This document shows positions 8,310 through 15,497 of a stretch of DNA of 58,274 bases, piece by piece. The stretch's first letter is position 1; each line of letters opens with the position of its first letter. Made by a program: the position numbers and the translations under genes. The stretch lies in the NCBI GenBank assembly GCA_025456345.1, contig JALOKU010000011.1, forward strand, positions 1 through 58,274. Reading direction: 5' to 3'. The DNA is from Vicinamibacterales bacterium (GTDB taxonomy: Bacteria > Acidobacteriota > Vicinamibacteria > Vicinamibacterales > JAKQTR01). The notes under the pieces are model-generated. The model worked only from the letters and a program-made list of their open reading frames with translations, was not told the origin of the DNA and made no database searches.

Positions 8310-8760
8310 ACCGAAGAGCGCGCGCGAGAAGACGACAGACGGCCCGGTTCCGCGCCCGAAACGCCGGACGAAGGCGGCTGCCGCCGATGGCGGAACGACG
8401 CCGGGAACGGCGCTCCCGGCGGAACTGACGCTGGCGGCGAAGGCCGCCCACGACAAGAAGGCCGGCGCCGTGGTCGCGTTGGACCTGCGCAAGGTGGACG
8501 CGTTCACCGACTTCTTCTTCATCTGCACGGGCCAGAACGCCAGGCAGGTGAAGGCCATCGCCGACGCCATCGAGATGGCGCTCGCGACCGAGGGGCAGAA
8601 ACCGGCGCACGTTGAAGGGTATGACCGGGCGAACTGGATCCTGCTCGACTACTTCACCTTCATCGTCCACGTCTTCGCGCCCGACGCCCGCGCGTTCTAC
8701 GACATCGAGCGGCTCTGGGGCAGCGCCGAGCGCGTGGCCATGCCCGACCCCGCCGCCTGA
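8302..8760 (+). CDS. rsfS: ribosomal silencing factor RsfS
   Basis: 152 residues. The conserved RsfS/Iojap fold covers about residues 45-150 (ALDLRKVDAFTDFFFICTG, then GYDRANWILLDYFTFIVHVF). RsfS binds L14 (uL14) and blocks subunit joining in starved cells. The first ~40 residues are a basic Lys/Arg/Ala-rich extension. The ATG at 8302 lies within the last codons of nadD (eight-base overlap), so translation is probably coupled. The obgE-nadD-rsfS order is common in bacteria. Confidence 0.92.
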   Translation: MTKPKSAREKTTDGPVPRPKRRTKAAAADGGTTPGTALPAELTLAAKAAHDKKAGAVVALDLRKVDAFTDFFFICTGQNARQVKAIADAIEMALATEGQKPAHVEGYDRANWILLDYFTFIVHVFAPDARAFYDIERLWGSAERVAMPDPAA

Positions 8761-9448
8761 TCCAGCGGGCCCTGTCGCGCGCGCCCTCGACGCGCTCGTC
8801 AGCGTCGTCATCGCGCCCGAGTGCGCCGCGTGCGGCCGGCCGTTGGACGCACCCACGGCCGGTCCCGTGTGCCGCGCGTGCTGGGCCGCCATACACCGCT
8901 TTCCGCACCCGCGTGCCGGGCACGCCGCCGCGGTCGGCCCGTACGAGGGCCGCCTCCGCGACATCATCCACGCCTTCAAGTACGACCAGCGCCGGACGCT
9001 GGCGCGCCCGCTCGCCGCGCTGATGCGCGACGCCGGCCGCGACCTGCTCCGCGGCGCGGACGCCGCGGTGCCCGTCCCGCTCCACTGGCTGCGCCGCCGG
9101 CAGCGCGGGTTCAACCAGGCCGCGCTGCTGGCGGCCGGGCTCGGGATCCCGGTGTGCCACGCGCTCGGCCGATCGCGCCGCACGCGCGCCCAGGCCGGCC
9201 TGCACGCGAGCGACCGCCGCGCGAATGTCGCGGGCGCATTCGGGCTCGCGTGGCGCTACCGCTGGCCGCGCCTGCAGCCGTTTCCCGGCCGCGGGCCGCG
9301 GCGCCTCGACGGCCTCGTGGTGGTGCTGGTTGACGATGTGAGCACGACGGGAGCCACGGGGGACGCGTGCGCCCGTGTCCTGCGTGGCGCCGGCGTGCGG
9401 GAGGTGCGGCTGCTTACGGTGGCCCGAGTCGCCGCTGGACGGCGCTAG
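8621..9448 (+). CDS. comF: ComF family phosphoribosyltransferase-like protein
   Basis: ComF homologue linked to DNA uptake or processing in competent bacteria. The conserved region begins near 8774. It has a zinc-ribbon pair CAAC and CRAC, the Y-x-G-x-(L/I)-x-x-x-I-x-x-F-K-Y segment, and the PRPP loop VVLVDDVSTTGAT close to the C-terminus. The start is unclear: in frame there is an ATG at 8621 (and a TTG at 8612) deep inside rsfS, but no standard start codon between there and the conserved region. The first ~50 residues translated from 8621 are Ser/Thr-rich and may not be made. The 3' end overlaps the convergent tmk by 35 bases. Confidence 0.8.
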   Translation: MTGRTGSCSTTSPSSSTSSRPTPARSTTSSGSGAAPSAWPCPTPPPDPAGPVARALDALVSVVIAPECAACGRPLDAPTAGPVCRACWAAIHRFPHPRAGHAAAVGPYEGRLRDIIHAFKYDQRRTLARPLAALMRDAGRDLLRGADAAVPVPLHWLRRRQRGFNQAALLAAGLGIPVCHALGRSRRTRAQAGLHASDRRANVAGAFGLAWRYRWPRLQPFPGRGPRRLDGLVVVLVDDVSTTGATGDACARVLRGAGVREVRLLTVARVAAGRR

Positions 9449-10007
9449 CGACGTCCGCGGCGACCACGTCCGCCGGCCGCGCGGCGTCGATCACGATCCA
9501 CAGCAGGTCGGCCGCCTGCCGCTGGTAGCTTCCCCGCACGCGGCCGAGCATGGGCAGGTCGCTCTCGAACTTGTCGCGGTTCTTCGCCTTGCGGGCCGCG
9601 GCCACCTCGGGCGCGATGTCGAGCAGGATCGTCAGCGACGGCTGGGGCAGGTACGCCTGCACGCTCATCAGCCAATGCGGATCGAGCCCCTGCGCGTCGC
9701 CGTACGCGACGCTCGACGCCAGGTAGCGGTCGCAGATGACGATGCGGCCCGCAGCGAGCCATTCCTGGATCTTCGGCTTCCACTCGTGGCGGTTGGCGAT
9801 CAGCAGCAACTGGATCGTATCGGGGCCGAAGTCGCGCTCGCCGTGCAGCCCTTTCCAGATTTCGTGGCCGATCGGCGTCGCGTAGTCCGGAAAGGCGAGC
9901 GATTCCACCTGCCGCCCGCGCGATTCGAACCACCGGCGCAGGCGCCCCGCCTGCGTCTGCTTGCCGCTCTGATCGAGGCCTTCGAAGACGATGAGGATGC
10001 CGTTCAT
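9414..10007 (-). CDS. tmk: thymidylate kinase
   Basis: 197 residues; phosphorylates dTMP to dTDP. The P-loop is FEGLDQSGKQTQ (residues 8-19), the DR(Y/H) substrate motif is DRYLASS, and an Arg/Lys-rich LID is RKAKNRDKFE. I chose the ATG at 10007 over a TTG two codons upstream because the P-loop spacing fits the family. It reads into the end of comF (35-bp tail-to-tail overlap). A heptad array separates it from lysA upstream. Confidence 0.9.
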   Translation of the reverse strand: MNGILIVFEGLDQSGKQTQAGRLRRWFESRGRQVESLAFPDYATPIGHEIWKGLHGERDFGPDTIQLLLIANRHEWKPKIQEWLAAGRIVICDRYLASSVAYGDAQGLDPHWLMSVQAYLPQPSLTILLDIAPEVAAARKAKNRDKFESDLPMLGRVRGSYQRQAADLLWIVIDAARPADVVAADVASAVQRRLGPP

Positions 10008-10022
10008 ACTCAACTATCTGTC

Positions 10023-10106
10023 AGAAGCAAGAAGCAAGAATCCAGAAGCAAGAAGCCGGAAGAACTAGCGCCCAGCGCCTAGCCCCTAGCCCCTGACCCC
10101 AGCTCC
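10023..10106. repeat. heptad array B (12 units)
   Basis: Units AGAAGCA, AGAAGCA, AGAATCC, AGAAGCA, AGAAGCC, GGAAGAA, then CTAGCGC, CCAGCGC, CTAGCCC, CTAGCCC, CTGACCC, CAGCTCC. Two unit types join in one unbroken 7-base register. It fills the gap from the tmk start to three bases before the lysA stop. Confidence 0.9.
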
Positions 10107-10108
10107 CA

Positions 10109-11350
10109 CTACTCTTCATTCCGAAACAGGTCCCCGTAACTCTGCCTTTTCCTGATCACCCGCCACGTCCCGCCGTCGACGAGCACCTCGGCCGGCATCC
10201 GCCGCCGGTTGTAGTTGGACGCCATCACGAACCCGTAGGCGCCGGCATCGAGCACGGCGACGAGGTCGTCCACTTCGACCGGCCCCAGTTCGCGCCTGTG
10301 CCCGAGCGTGTCGCTGGTCTCGCAGAGCGGGCCGACGACGTCGTACTCCTGCGGATCGCCCGCCCGGGGCGTCACCTCCACGATTCGGTGGAACGCGTCG
10401 TACAGCATCGGCCGGATGAGTTCCGTCATGCCCGTATCGAGGATGATGAACCGCGGGCACCCGCTGTATGCCTTCGTGTCGGCCACGCGCCCGACGAGGA
10501 TCCCGGCCGGGGCCACCAGGAAGCGGCCGGGCTCGAGCAGCAGGTGCAGGCCGGTCGGGCGCACGGCCGGAACGACCGCCGACGCGTACTCCGCGGGGCT
10601 GCCATGTGGGCTGCCGTCGTAGCCGATGCCGAGCCCGCCGCCCATGTCGATGTGCTCGAGGCGGAGGCCGGCGTCGCGCACCTCCCGCGTCAGGTCCGCC
10701 AGCGCCCGCGCCGCGCGGCCGAGCGGCCCGACGTCGAGGATCTGCGAGCCCAGGTGCACGTGCAGGCCGACCACATCGAGGCCCGTCCTGCCGGCCAGGC
10801 GCCGCAACAGCGCCGCGGCGAAGTCGATAGGCACGCCGAACTTGTTGAAGCGCTGCCCGGTGGAGATGTGCGCGTGGGTGTTGGCGTCGATGTCGGGGTT
10901 CACCCGCAGCGCCACCCTGGCCCTCACGCCGCGCGCGCGGGCCAGCGCATCGATGCGGTCCGCTTCCCCGTCCGATTCGATGTTGATGGCCTTCACGCCG
11001 AGGGCGACCGCGTGGTCGAGCTCGTCGCGCGTCTTGCCGACGCCGGTGAAGACGATCTGCGCCGGCTCGAAGCCGGCACGCAGGGCCGCCTCAATCTCGC
11101 CCCCCGAGTTCGCGTCCGCGCCGCTGCCGAGGCCTCTGAGCAGGCGCAGGATGGCGAGCGTCGAGTTCGCCTTGAAGGCGTAGTGAATCGTGTGGGGGTA
11201 CGCCGCGAACGCCGCGTCGAGGGCGGCGTACGCGCCCCGGATGAGGCCCGCGCTGTAGATGTAGACCGGCGTCCCGGTCCCGCCGGCGATCTCCGCCACC
11301 GGAACGCCGTCGCAGGCCCATTGCCCGTCTCGCAGGGTGAATCCGATCAC
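10109..11350 (-). CDS. lysA: diaminopimelate decarboxylase
   Basis: 413 residues; PLP enzyme making L-lysine from meso-diaminopimelate. The PLP lysine is K60 in HYAFKAN. Other family features are HVHLGSQI, the glycine-rich phosphate-binding DMGGGLG, EPGRFLV, and CETSDTLG, where the Cys comes from the partner subunit in the dimer. The start is a GTG at 11350 with no obvious ribosome site. It is divergent from the sigma-factor gene. Confidence 0.93.
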   Translation of the reverse strand: MIGFTLRDGQWACDGVPVAEIAGGTGTPVYIYSAGLIRGAYAALDAAFAAYPHTIHYAFKANSTLAILRLLRGLGSGADANSGGEIEAALRAGFEPAQIVFTGVGKTRDELDHAVALGVKAINIESDGEADRIDALARARGVRARVALRVNPDIDANTHAHISTGQRFNKFGVPIDFAAALLRRLAGRTGLDVVGLHVHLGSQILDVGPLGRAARALADLTREVRDAGLRLEHIDMGGGLGIGYDGSPHGSPAEYASAVVPAVRPTGLHLLLEPGRFLVAPAGILVGRVADTKAYSGCPRFIILDTGMTELIRPMLYDAFHRIVEVTPRAGDPQEYDVVGPLCETSDTLGHRRELGPVEVDDLVAVLDAGAYGFVMASNYNRRRMPAEVLVDGGTWRVIRKRQSYGDLFRNEE

Positions 11351-11382
11351 AACCCGGGCATCTTATCCGAGGCGTCGCGGGT

Positions 11383-11411
11383 TTGACACCCCCCCTCGCT
11401 CACGGTATTCT
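11383..11411 (+). promoter_or_regulatory. consensus sigma70 promoter of the sigma/STAS/radical SAM operon
   Basis: TTGACA at 11383-11388, a 17-base spacer and TATTCT at 11406-11411. This is the best housekeeping-type promoter in the window. Transcription should start near 11418, about 60 bases before the sigma-factor ATG. The box is of housekeeping type, not ECF-autoregulatory. Confidence 0.75.
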
Positions 11412-11477
11412 GCGGCGTTACCTGAAGCGGTTGAGTCACCCGTGCTCACGGCACGATCAGGCCGTTGTACGCAGGTG

Positions 11478-12131
11478 ATGAGACCGGTCCTTGTGATGAC
11501 ACCAGCCGAACCGATCCCATCGTCTGTCGAGCCCGACGCCTTGATCGAGCGCTGCCTGCGGGGCGACCAGCAGGCGTGGGAGCAGATTGTCCGCCAGTAC
11601 TGGCGGCGGGTGTTCAACGTCGCGTACAAGTTCGTCGGCCGGCACGACGAGGCCGAGGACCTTACGCAGGACGTCTTCCTGAAGGTGTTCAAGTCGCTGG
11701 CCACCTTCGACCGGCGCGCGAACTTCCAGACCTGGCTGGTCAGCGTCAGCCGGAACCTCTGCATCGACCACTACCGCAGCGTCCGGAAGGAACGGGAGAC
11801 GATTGACCGCGACGTGAACGCGGCCGACCTGTCGCCTCACTCGGTCGAGGTCAGCGCGCACGTCGCCCTGGAGCGCAACGACCTCGCCCAGGAGCTGCGC
11901 CGGGCGCTGCAGCTGCTGCCCGAGACGCTCCGGACCGCCGTGGTGATGCGCGACATCCAGGAGCTCTCGTACCAGGAGATCGCCGACCGGCTGCATCTGC
12001 CGGAAGGCACCGTCAAGTCGCGGATCAACCGGGGCCGGCACGAACTTGCGCGGCAGATCACACGTCTCAGAGAGAAGGGCCCGAGCCCGCACGCGGACGC
12101 CGGGCAGGCCGGCCGCCGTTCTGGAGCATGA
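11478..12131 (+). CDS. ECF (sigma-24 type) RNA polymerase sigma factor
   Basis: 217 residues. Region 2 (VFNVAYKFVGRHDEAEDLTQDVFLKVFKSLA, quoted as its parts VFNVAYKF, DEAEDLTQDVF and LKVFKSLA) binds the -10 element. Region 4 carries LSYQEIADRLHLPEGTVKSR, which binds -35. The start could be the ATG at 11478 (GCAGG nearby) or the ATG at 11496. The stop overlaps the next gene's first ATG (ATGA). No zinc-binding anti-sigma gene follows; instead there is a STAS protein, a small helical protein and a radical SAM protein. Confidence 0.88.
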   Translation: MRPVLVMTPAEPIPSSVEPDALIERCLRGDQQAWEQIVRQYWRRVFNVAYKFVGRHDEAEDLTQDVFLKVFKSLATFDRRANFQTWLVSVSRNLCIDHYRSVRKERETIDRDVNAADLSPHSVEVSAHVALERNDLAQELRRALQLLPETLRTAVVMRDIQELSYQEIADRLHLPEGTVKSRINRGRHELARQITRLREKGPSPHADAGQAGRRSGA

Positions 12132-12133
12132 GC

Positions 12134-12475
12134 ATGAAGCTGACCATTGATCACGTCCGCGACGTCGCCGTCGTCCGCGTCGGCGAGAGCCGCTTGATGT
12201 ACCCCCTGCTATCCGACTTCTCGACGGCCGTGGTGAACTTGATCGGCGGGGGCACGAAAAAAGTGATCGTCGACCTCGCTCCCGTCGTCTATATCGATAG
12301 CGCGACGATCGGGTGCCTGATGGACCTGTACCGGCAGGCCGTGGCGGCTGGCGGGGAACTGAAGCTCGCGGCGGTGCAGAAGCGGGTTGAGACGATGCTG
12401 ACGATGACCGGGGCGCACAACTTCATCCAGTTGTTCGCCGACGAGGCGGCCGCGCTGGCCAGTTTCGAAGGGTAG
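12134..12475 (+). CDS. STAS-domain anti-sigma-factor antagonist-like protein
   Basis: 113 residues forming one STAS domain. Strand-helix pattern VIVDLAPVVYIDSATIGCL places Ser56 where SpoIIAA-type proteins are phosphorylated. Such proteins bind a kinase-type anti-sigma factor when unphosphorylated. No anti-sigma kinase is in this operon. GGAG at 12123-12126 sits seven bases before the ATG at 12134, favouring it over the ATG at 12128 that overlaps the sigma stop. Confidence 0.85.
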   Translation: MKLTIDHVRDVAVVRVGESRLMYPLLSDFSTAVVNLIGGGTKKVIVDLAPVVYIDSATIGCLMDLYRQAVAAGGELKLAAVQKRVETMLTMTGAHNFIQLFADEAAALASFEG

Positions 12476-12477
12476 CC

Positions 12478-12750
12478 ATGCGGACCATCAAGACCACCAC
12501 CGGCGCGGACATCCCGCTTGACGGCGACCTGCTCACCGTCATGGAGACGCTCTACCGCGAAGTCACGGCCCGCAGGGAACTCGAGCGGTCCTTCGAGGAC
12601 ATGGCGAGGGAGATCGCGCACCTGGTCGGCCAGATGACGCAGGAGGAGCGCGACACCTACCTGCAGGAGAGCCTGTTCCTCAACAGCGTCACCTACGAGA
12701 ACGAACGCCTGGGCTCATATATCCGGAAGCTGGCCGAGGAGAACACGTAG
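12478..12750 (+). CDS. small helical protein of unknown function
   Basis: 90 residues, acidic, no cysteine, no signal peptide or membrane segment. Residues 18-50 and 56-90 have heptad-like spacing and probably form a helical hairpin or coiled coil. It starts two bases after the STAS stop and ends 16 bases before the radical SAM gene, so it belongs to this operon. I do not recognise the family. A partner or anti-sigma-like role for the STAS protein is possible but unproven. Confidence 0.75.
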   Translation: MRTIKTTTGADIPLDGDLLTVMETLYREVTARRELERSFEDMAREIAHLVGQMTQEERDTYLQESLFLNSVTYENERLGSYIRKLAEENT

Positions 12751-12766
12751 GCCGCCCTCCGCCCCG

Positions 12767-14128
12767 ATGGCGCTCCATCACCTGGCCACCCGCTTCACCT
12801 GCTCCTGGCCCTGGAGCACCCTGGTCATGCTGTGCGACGGCCGCATCGTCTGCGGCTGTGCCGATCCCTACGGGAAGCGGGTGCTCGGCGACACGCGGCA
12901 CGCCTCGCTCCATGACATCTGGAACGGGCCGACGGTCGCGGCGCTTCGCGCAGACCTGAACCGCGGCGGCTCGAGGTTCTGCGGCGACTGTCCCCTGAAG
13001 CTCCCCCTTGCCAGGGGAGCAGCCCCGCCCGAGCGCGATCTCAACGTGGCGCCGCAGCCCTCGCGCCTCTACGTCGAGTGCACCGCCGCATGCAACATCT
13101 CGTGCCTCCAGGCCTGCTGCGCCCCCGAGACCGGCATCACCCGCACGCGGCAGGCCGGCATGCTCGACGTCGATCTCTTCACGCGGGTGATCGACGAAGC
13201 CGGCCCTTCGCTCGGCCGAGTCGATTTCTTCAACTACGGCGAAGCGTTCCTGCACAAGCGCGCCGTCGAGATGTGCGAGTACGTGAAGGCGGCGTTCCCG
13301 CACATCTACCTCTACACGAGCACCAACGGCCTCGCGTTCACGGAAGAGGGGGCGCGGCGCCTGGCGCGGTCGGGCATCGACGAGGTCACGTTCTCGGTCG
13401 ATGGGGCGTCACAGGACACGTACGAGCGCTATCGCCAGCGGGGGCGCTTCGACGTGGCGATGGCCAACCTGCGCGCGATGGTGGACGAAAAGCGGAAGGC
13501 CGGCCGCGACGTGCCCGTCATCAACTGGCGCTACATCCTCTTCGCGTGGAACGACAGCGACGAGGAAATGCAGCGCGCGCGGGCGATGGCGGCCGAGATC
13601 GGCGTCGACCGCCTCACGTGGGAGATCACGGACCATCCCGAGGACGCGTTCTCGCGGCGCTTCGTGCCCGGCTCACCCGACTACGAGCGCATCAGGCACG
13701 AAATCTGGGACACGAACAACCTCGGCAACGCCGTCCCCGGCGCGATGCCGCGGGCGCGCATCGACGTGCCGGGGCTATTGCCGGGCCTGCCGCTCGTGGC
13801 GCGGCGGGGCGGAACGCTCAACGTGAAGACGCGCGTGCACAACCTGTCTGCGCGCCCGTTCCCGCGCGAGGCCAGCTACGGCCGCCGCCTCGTCCGCCTC
13901 GGCGCGCAGTTGTGCGACGCCGCCGGCACGGTCGTCGACCGCGACTACGCCAGGGCCTGGCTGCCGCGCACGATCGGCGGCGGCGAACAGGCCGACGTGC
14001 CCATCGAGATTCCCGTGCCCGCCGAACCCGGCCGCTATCAGCTCAAGTTCGACCTTGTCAGCGAAGGCATCGACTGGTTCGAAGCCTGCGGATCGCAGAC
14101 GACGACGAAGCCGTTGCGGGTGTGGTAG
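12767..14128 (+). CDS. radical SAM protein with an N-terminal SPASM-like domain and a C-terminal Ig-like domain
   Basis: 453 residues. Residues 10-80 look like a SPASM domain: C12, C23, C29, C31, IWNG at 51-54, and C72/C75. SPASM normally follows the radical SAM barrel but here precedes it. The barrel begins at about 100 with C105-TAA-C109-NIS-C113-LQA-C117-C118, spaced CX3CX3C rather than CX3CX2C, then FFNYGEAFLH in place of GGEP, and ends near residue 330. Residues 345-453 form a beta-sandwich (VHNLSARPF, VRLGAQLCDAAG, RYQLKFDLVSEG) like those on LPS-export and glycosyltransferase proteins. It is last in the sigma/STAS operon. Substrate unknown. Confidence 0.8.
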   Translation: MALHHLATRFTCSWPWSTLVMLCDGRIVCGCADPYGKRVLGDTRHASLHDIWNGPTVAALRADLNRGGSRFCGDCPLKLPLARGAAPPERDLNVAPQPSRLYVECTAACNISCLQACCAPETGITRTRQAGMLDVDLFTRVIDEAGPSLGRVDFFNYGEAFLHKRAVEMCEYVKAAFPHIYLYTSTNGLAFTEEGARRLARSGIDEVTFSVDGASQDTYERYRQRGRFDVAMANLRAMVDEKRKAGRDVPVINWRYILFAWNDSDEEMQRARAMAAEIGVDRLTWEITDHPEDAFSRRFVPGSPDYERIRHEIWDTNNLGNAVPGAMPRARIDVPGLLPGLPLVARRGGTLNVKTRVHNLSARPFPREASYGRRLVRLGAQLCDAAGTVVDRDYARAWLPRTIGGGEQADVPIEIPVPAEPGRYQLKFDLVSEGIDWFEACGSQTTTKPLRVW

Positions 14129-14155
14129 GTTGCAGGCGGACGCAAACGCCGCAGG

Positions 14156-14374
14156 CTAGGTGCCTTCCCAATCTGACCTGCTGACGCCGGCCTGCCGGAG
14201 GACGATCGACAGGAGCCCAACCCCGATGTCGCCGCGGTGCGGATTGGGTATCGTGACCACCACGTCGCCTCGACGCATGAACTCGTGGCGACCGCCCGAA
14301 AACGGTCCCGTGAAGTCCAGACGATTGAGGGAGGCGACCAGTTTCCGACGGCTGATCGGTCTCCAGGGCGGCAT
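14156..14374 (-). CDS. hicA: HicA family mRNA interferase toxin
   Basis: 72 residues with the double-stranded-RNA-binding-like HicA fold. The catalytic His is H30 in SGGRHEFMRRG, followed by VTIPNPHRGDIG and LLSIVLRQAGVS, all typical of HicA. HicA toxins cleave mRNA. Its ATG overlaps the hicB stop by one base (TGATG), so translation is coupled to the antitoxin. Confidence 0.88.
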   Translation of the reverse strand: MPPWRPISRRKLVASLNRLDFTGPFSGGRHEFMRRGDVVVTIPNPHRGDIGVGLLSIVLRQAGVSRSDWEGT

Positions 14375-14613
14375 CAGCTCGCCCGCCTCACCTGCACAGT
14401 GGCCGTCCCGAGGCGAGGAATCTTGAGGCCCTCGGCCACGCGCACCAGGAGCCACTCTTCGATGACCTCGGAGAGTTGAGTACGGCAGGCCTCGAGTGTC
14501 TTGCCGGTCGCGATGACTCCCGGAAGCCCCGTCACCGTCGCGCAGAACAGCCCGTCATCGACGATGCGGTATTGCGCGCGCTGCAGGGCTTCAGCGATGT
14601 ATCTGGTGATCAC
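14374..14613 (-). CDS. hicB: HicB family antitoxin, short form
   Basis: 79 residues with the HicB partial RNase H-like fold: YRIVDDGLFCATVTGLPGV, then GKTLEACRTQLSEVIEEWL. No ribbon-helix-helix or helix-turn-helix follows, so autoregulation by a fused DNA-binding domain is not evident. The GTG at 14613 has AAAGG six bases upstream; an open frame extends about 110 bases further but lacks family similarity. It precedes hicA. Confidence 0.85.
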   Translation of the reverse strand: MITRYIAEALQRAQYRIVDDGLFCATVTGLPGVIATGKTLEACRTQLSEVIEEWLLVRVAEGLKIPRLGTATVQVRRAS

Positions 14614-14665
14614 ACGGGGCCTTTCGTCGAGGGAGCCGCCGGCCGGCTCGGCTGGAACTGCGAGC

Positions 14666-14671
14666 AGTATA
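14666..14671 (-). promoter_or_regulatory. putative -10 box of hicBA
   Basis: TATACT on the minus strand, about 53 bases before the hicB GTG. No convincing -35 hexamer. Confidence 0.35.
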
Positions 14672-14715
14672 CCGCGGGTGGTGGATCGCCCCCCCTGGCA
14701 TGATAGAAGAAGCGG

Positions 14716-15450
14716 ATGCCCCATCGCCTCGGCTCATTCCAGCTCCTTGCCGTGCGCGTCAACCGCGTGGTGCAGCGCCTCAGCCGCGACGCGTTTGGCG
14801 GCCCGCGCGTGATCAGGCTGGCGTGGGTGATCAACGCCCAGAAGGGCGGCACGATTCCCTTCATCGCCGCGTTGATGTGGTGGTTCGGCAACGCCTCCGC
14901 CGCTGCGTGGGTGTATCTCGGCCTGCACGGCGGCTACGGCCTGGGTTGGCTCGTCAAGGACCTGCTGGTGCCCGATCGCGGGTGGCAACAGCGCGTCACC
15001 GTCGGCGGCGCGCTGCTCTCGTTCCTGCTCGTGCTGGCCCCGTATTGGGTGCTGCCGTGGCTCCTGATCTCGCCCGTGCTCGGGCCTGATCGTCCACAGC
15101 CGACACCGGCGCTGATGGCGGCGTGCATCGTGATCTTCACGGTTGGGCTGACGCTCATGATCGGCGCCGACGCGCAGAAGAACGCCACGCTCGCGGCGCG
15201 GCCCGGTCTCATCACGAACGGGTTCTACGCCCGCATGCGCCACCCGAACTACCTCGGGGAGATGCTGATTGATGGCGCGTTCGCGCTGATGGTGCGCCAC
15301 TGGAGCCCGTGGGTCATCCTCGGCGCGATCTGGACGTTCGTCTTCATGACGAACGTCGCGGCGCAGGAGGTCTCCCTGTCGCGGCATCCCGGGTGGCCCG
15401 CGTACAAGGCGCGCACGGGGCTGCTGCTGCCGCGGTTCCGCCGCCGGTGA
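14716..15450 (+). CDS. isoprenylcysteine methyltransferase/DUF1295-like membrane protein
   Basis: 244-residue integral membrane protein with about five or six hydrophobic segments. The C-terminal part carries NGFYARMRHPNYLGEML and PGWPAYKARTG, the SAM-site pattern of the ICMT/DUF1295/NnrU-like methyltransferase group. Most bacterial members have no known substrate. The ATG at 14716 follows AGAAGAAGCGG. It is divergent from hicBA and convergent with the kinase gene. Confidence 0.75.
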   Translation: MPHRLGSFQLLAVRVNRVVQRLSRDAFGGPRVIRLAWVINAQKGGTIPFIAALMWWFGNASAAAWVYLGLHGGYGLGWLVKDLLVPDRGWQQRVTVGGALLSFLLVLAPYWVLPWLLISPVLGPDRPQPTPALMAACIVIFTVGLTLMIGADAQKNATLAARPGLITNGFYARMRHPNYLGEMLIDGAFALMVRHWSPWVILGAIWTFVFMTNVAAQEVSLSRHPGWPAYKARTGLLLPRFRRR

Positions 15451-15497
15451 CGGTGCGGCGTCTGACGTCGGGGTCCCGCCGGAGCGGTGTACTCACG

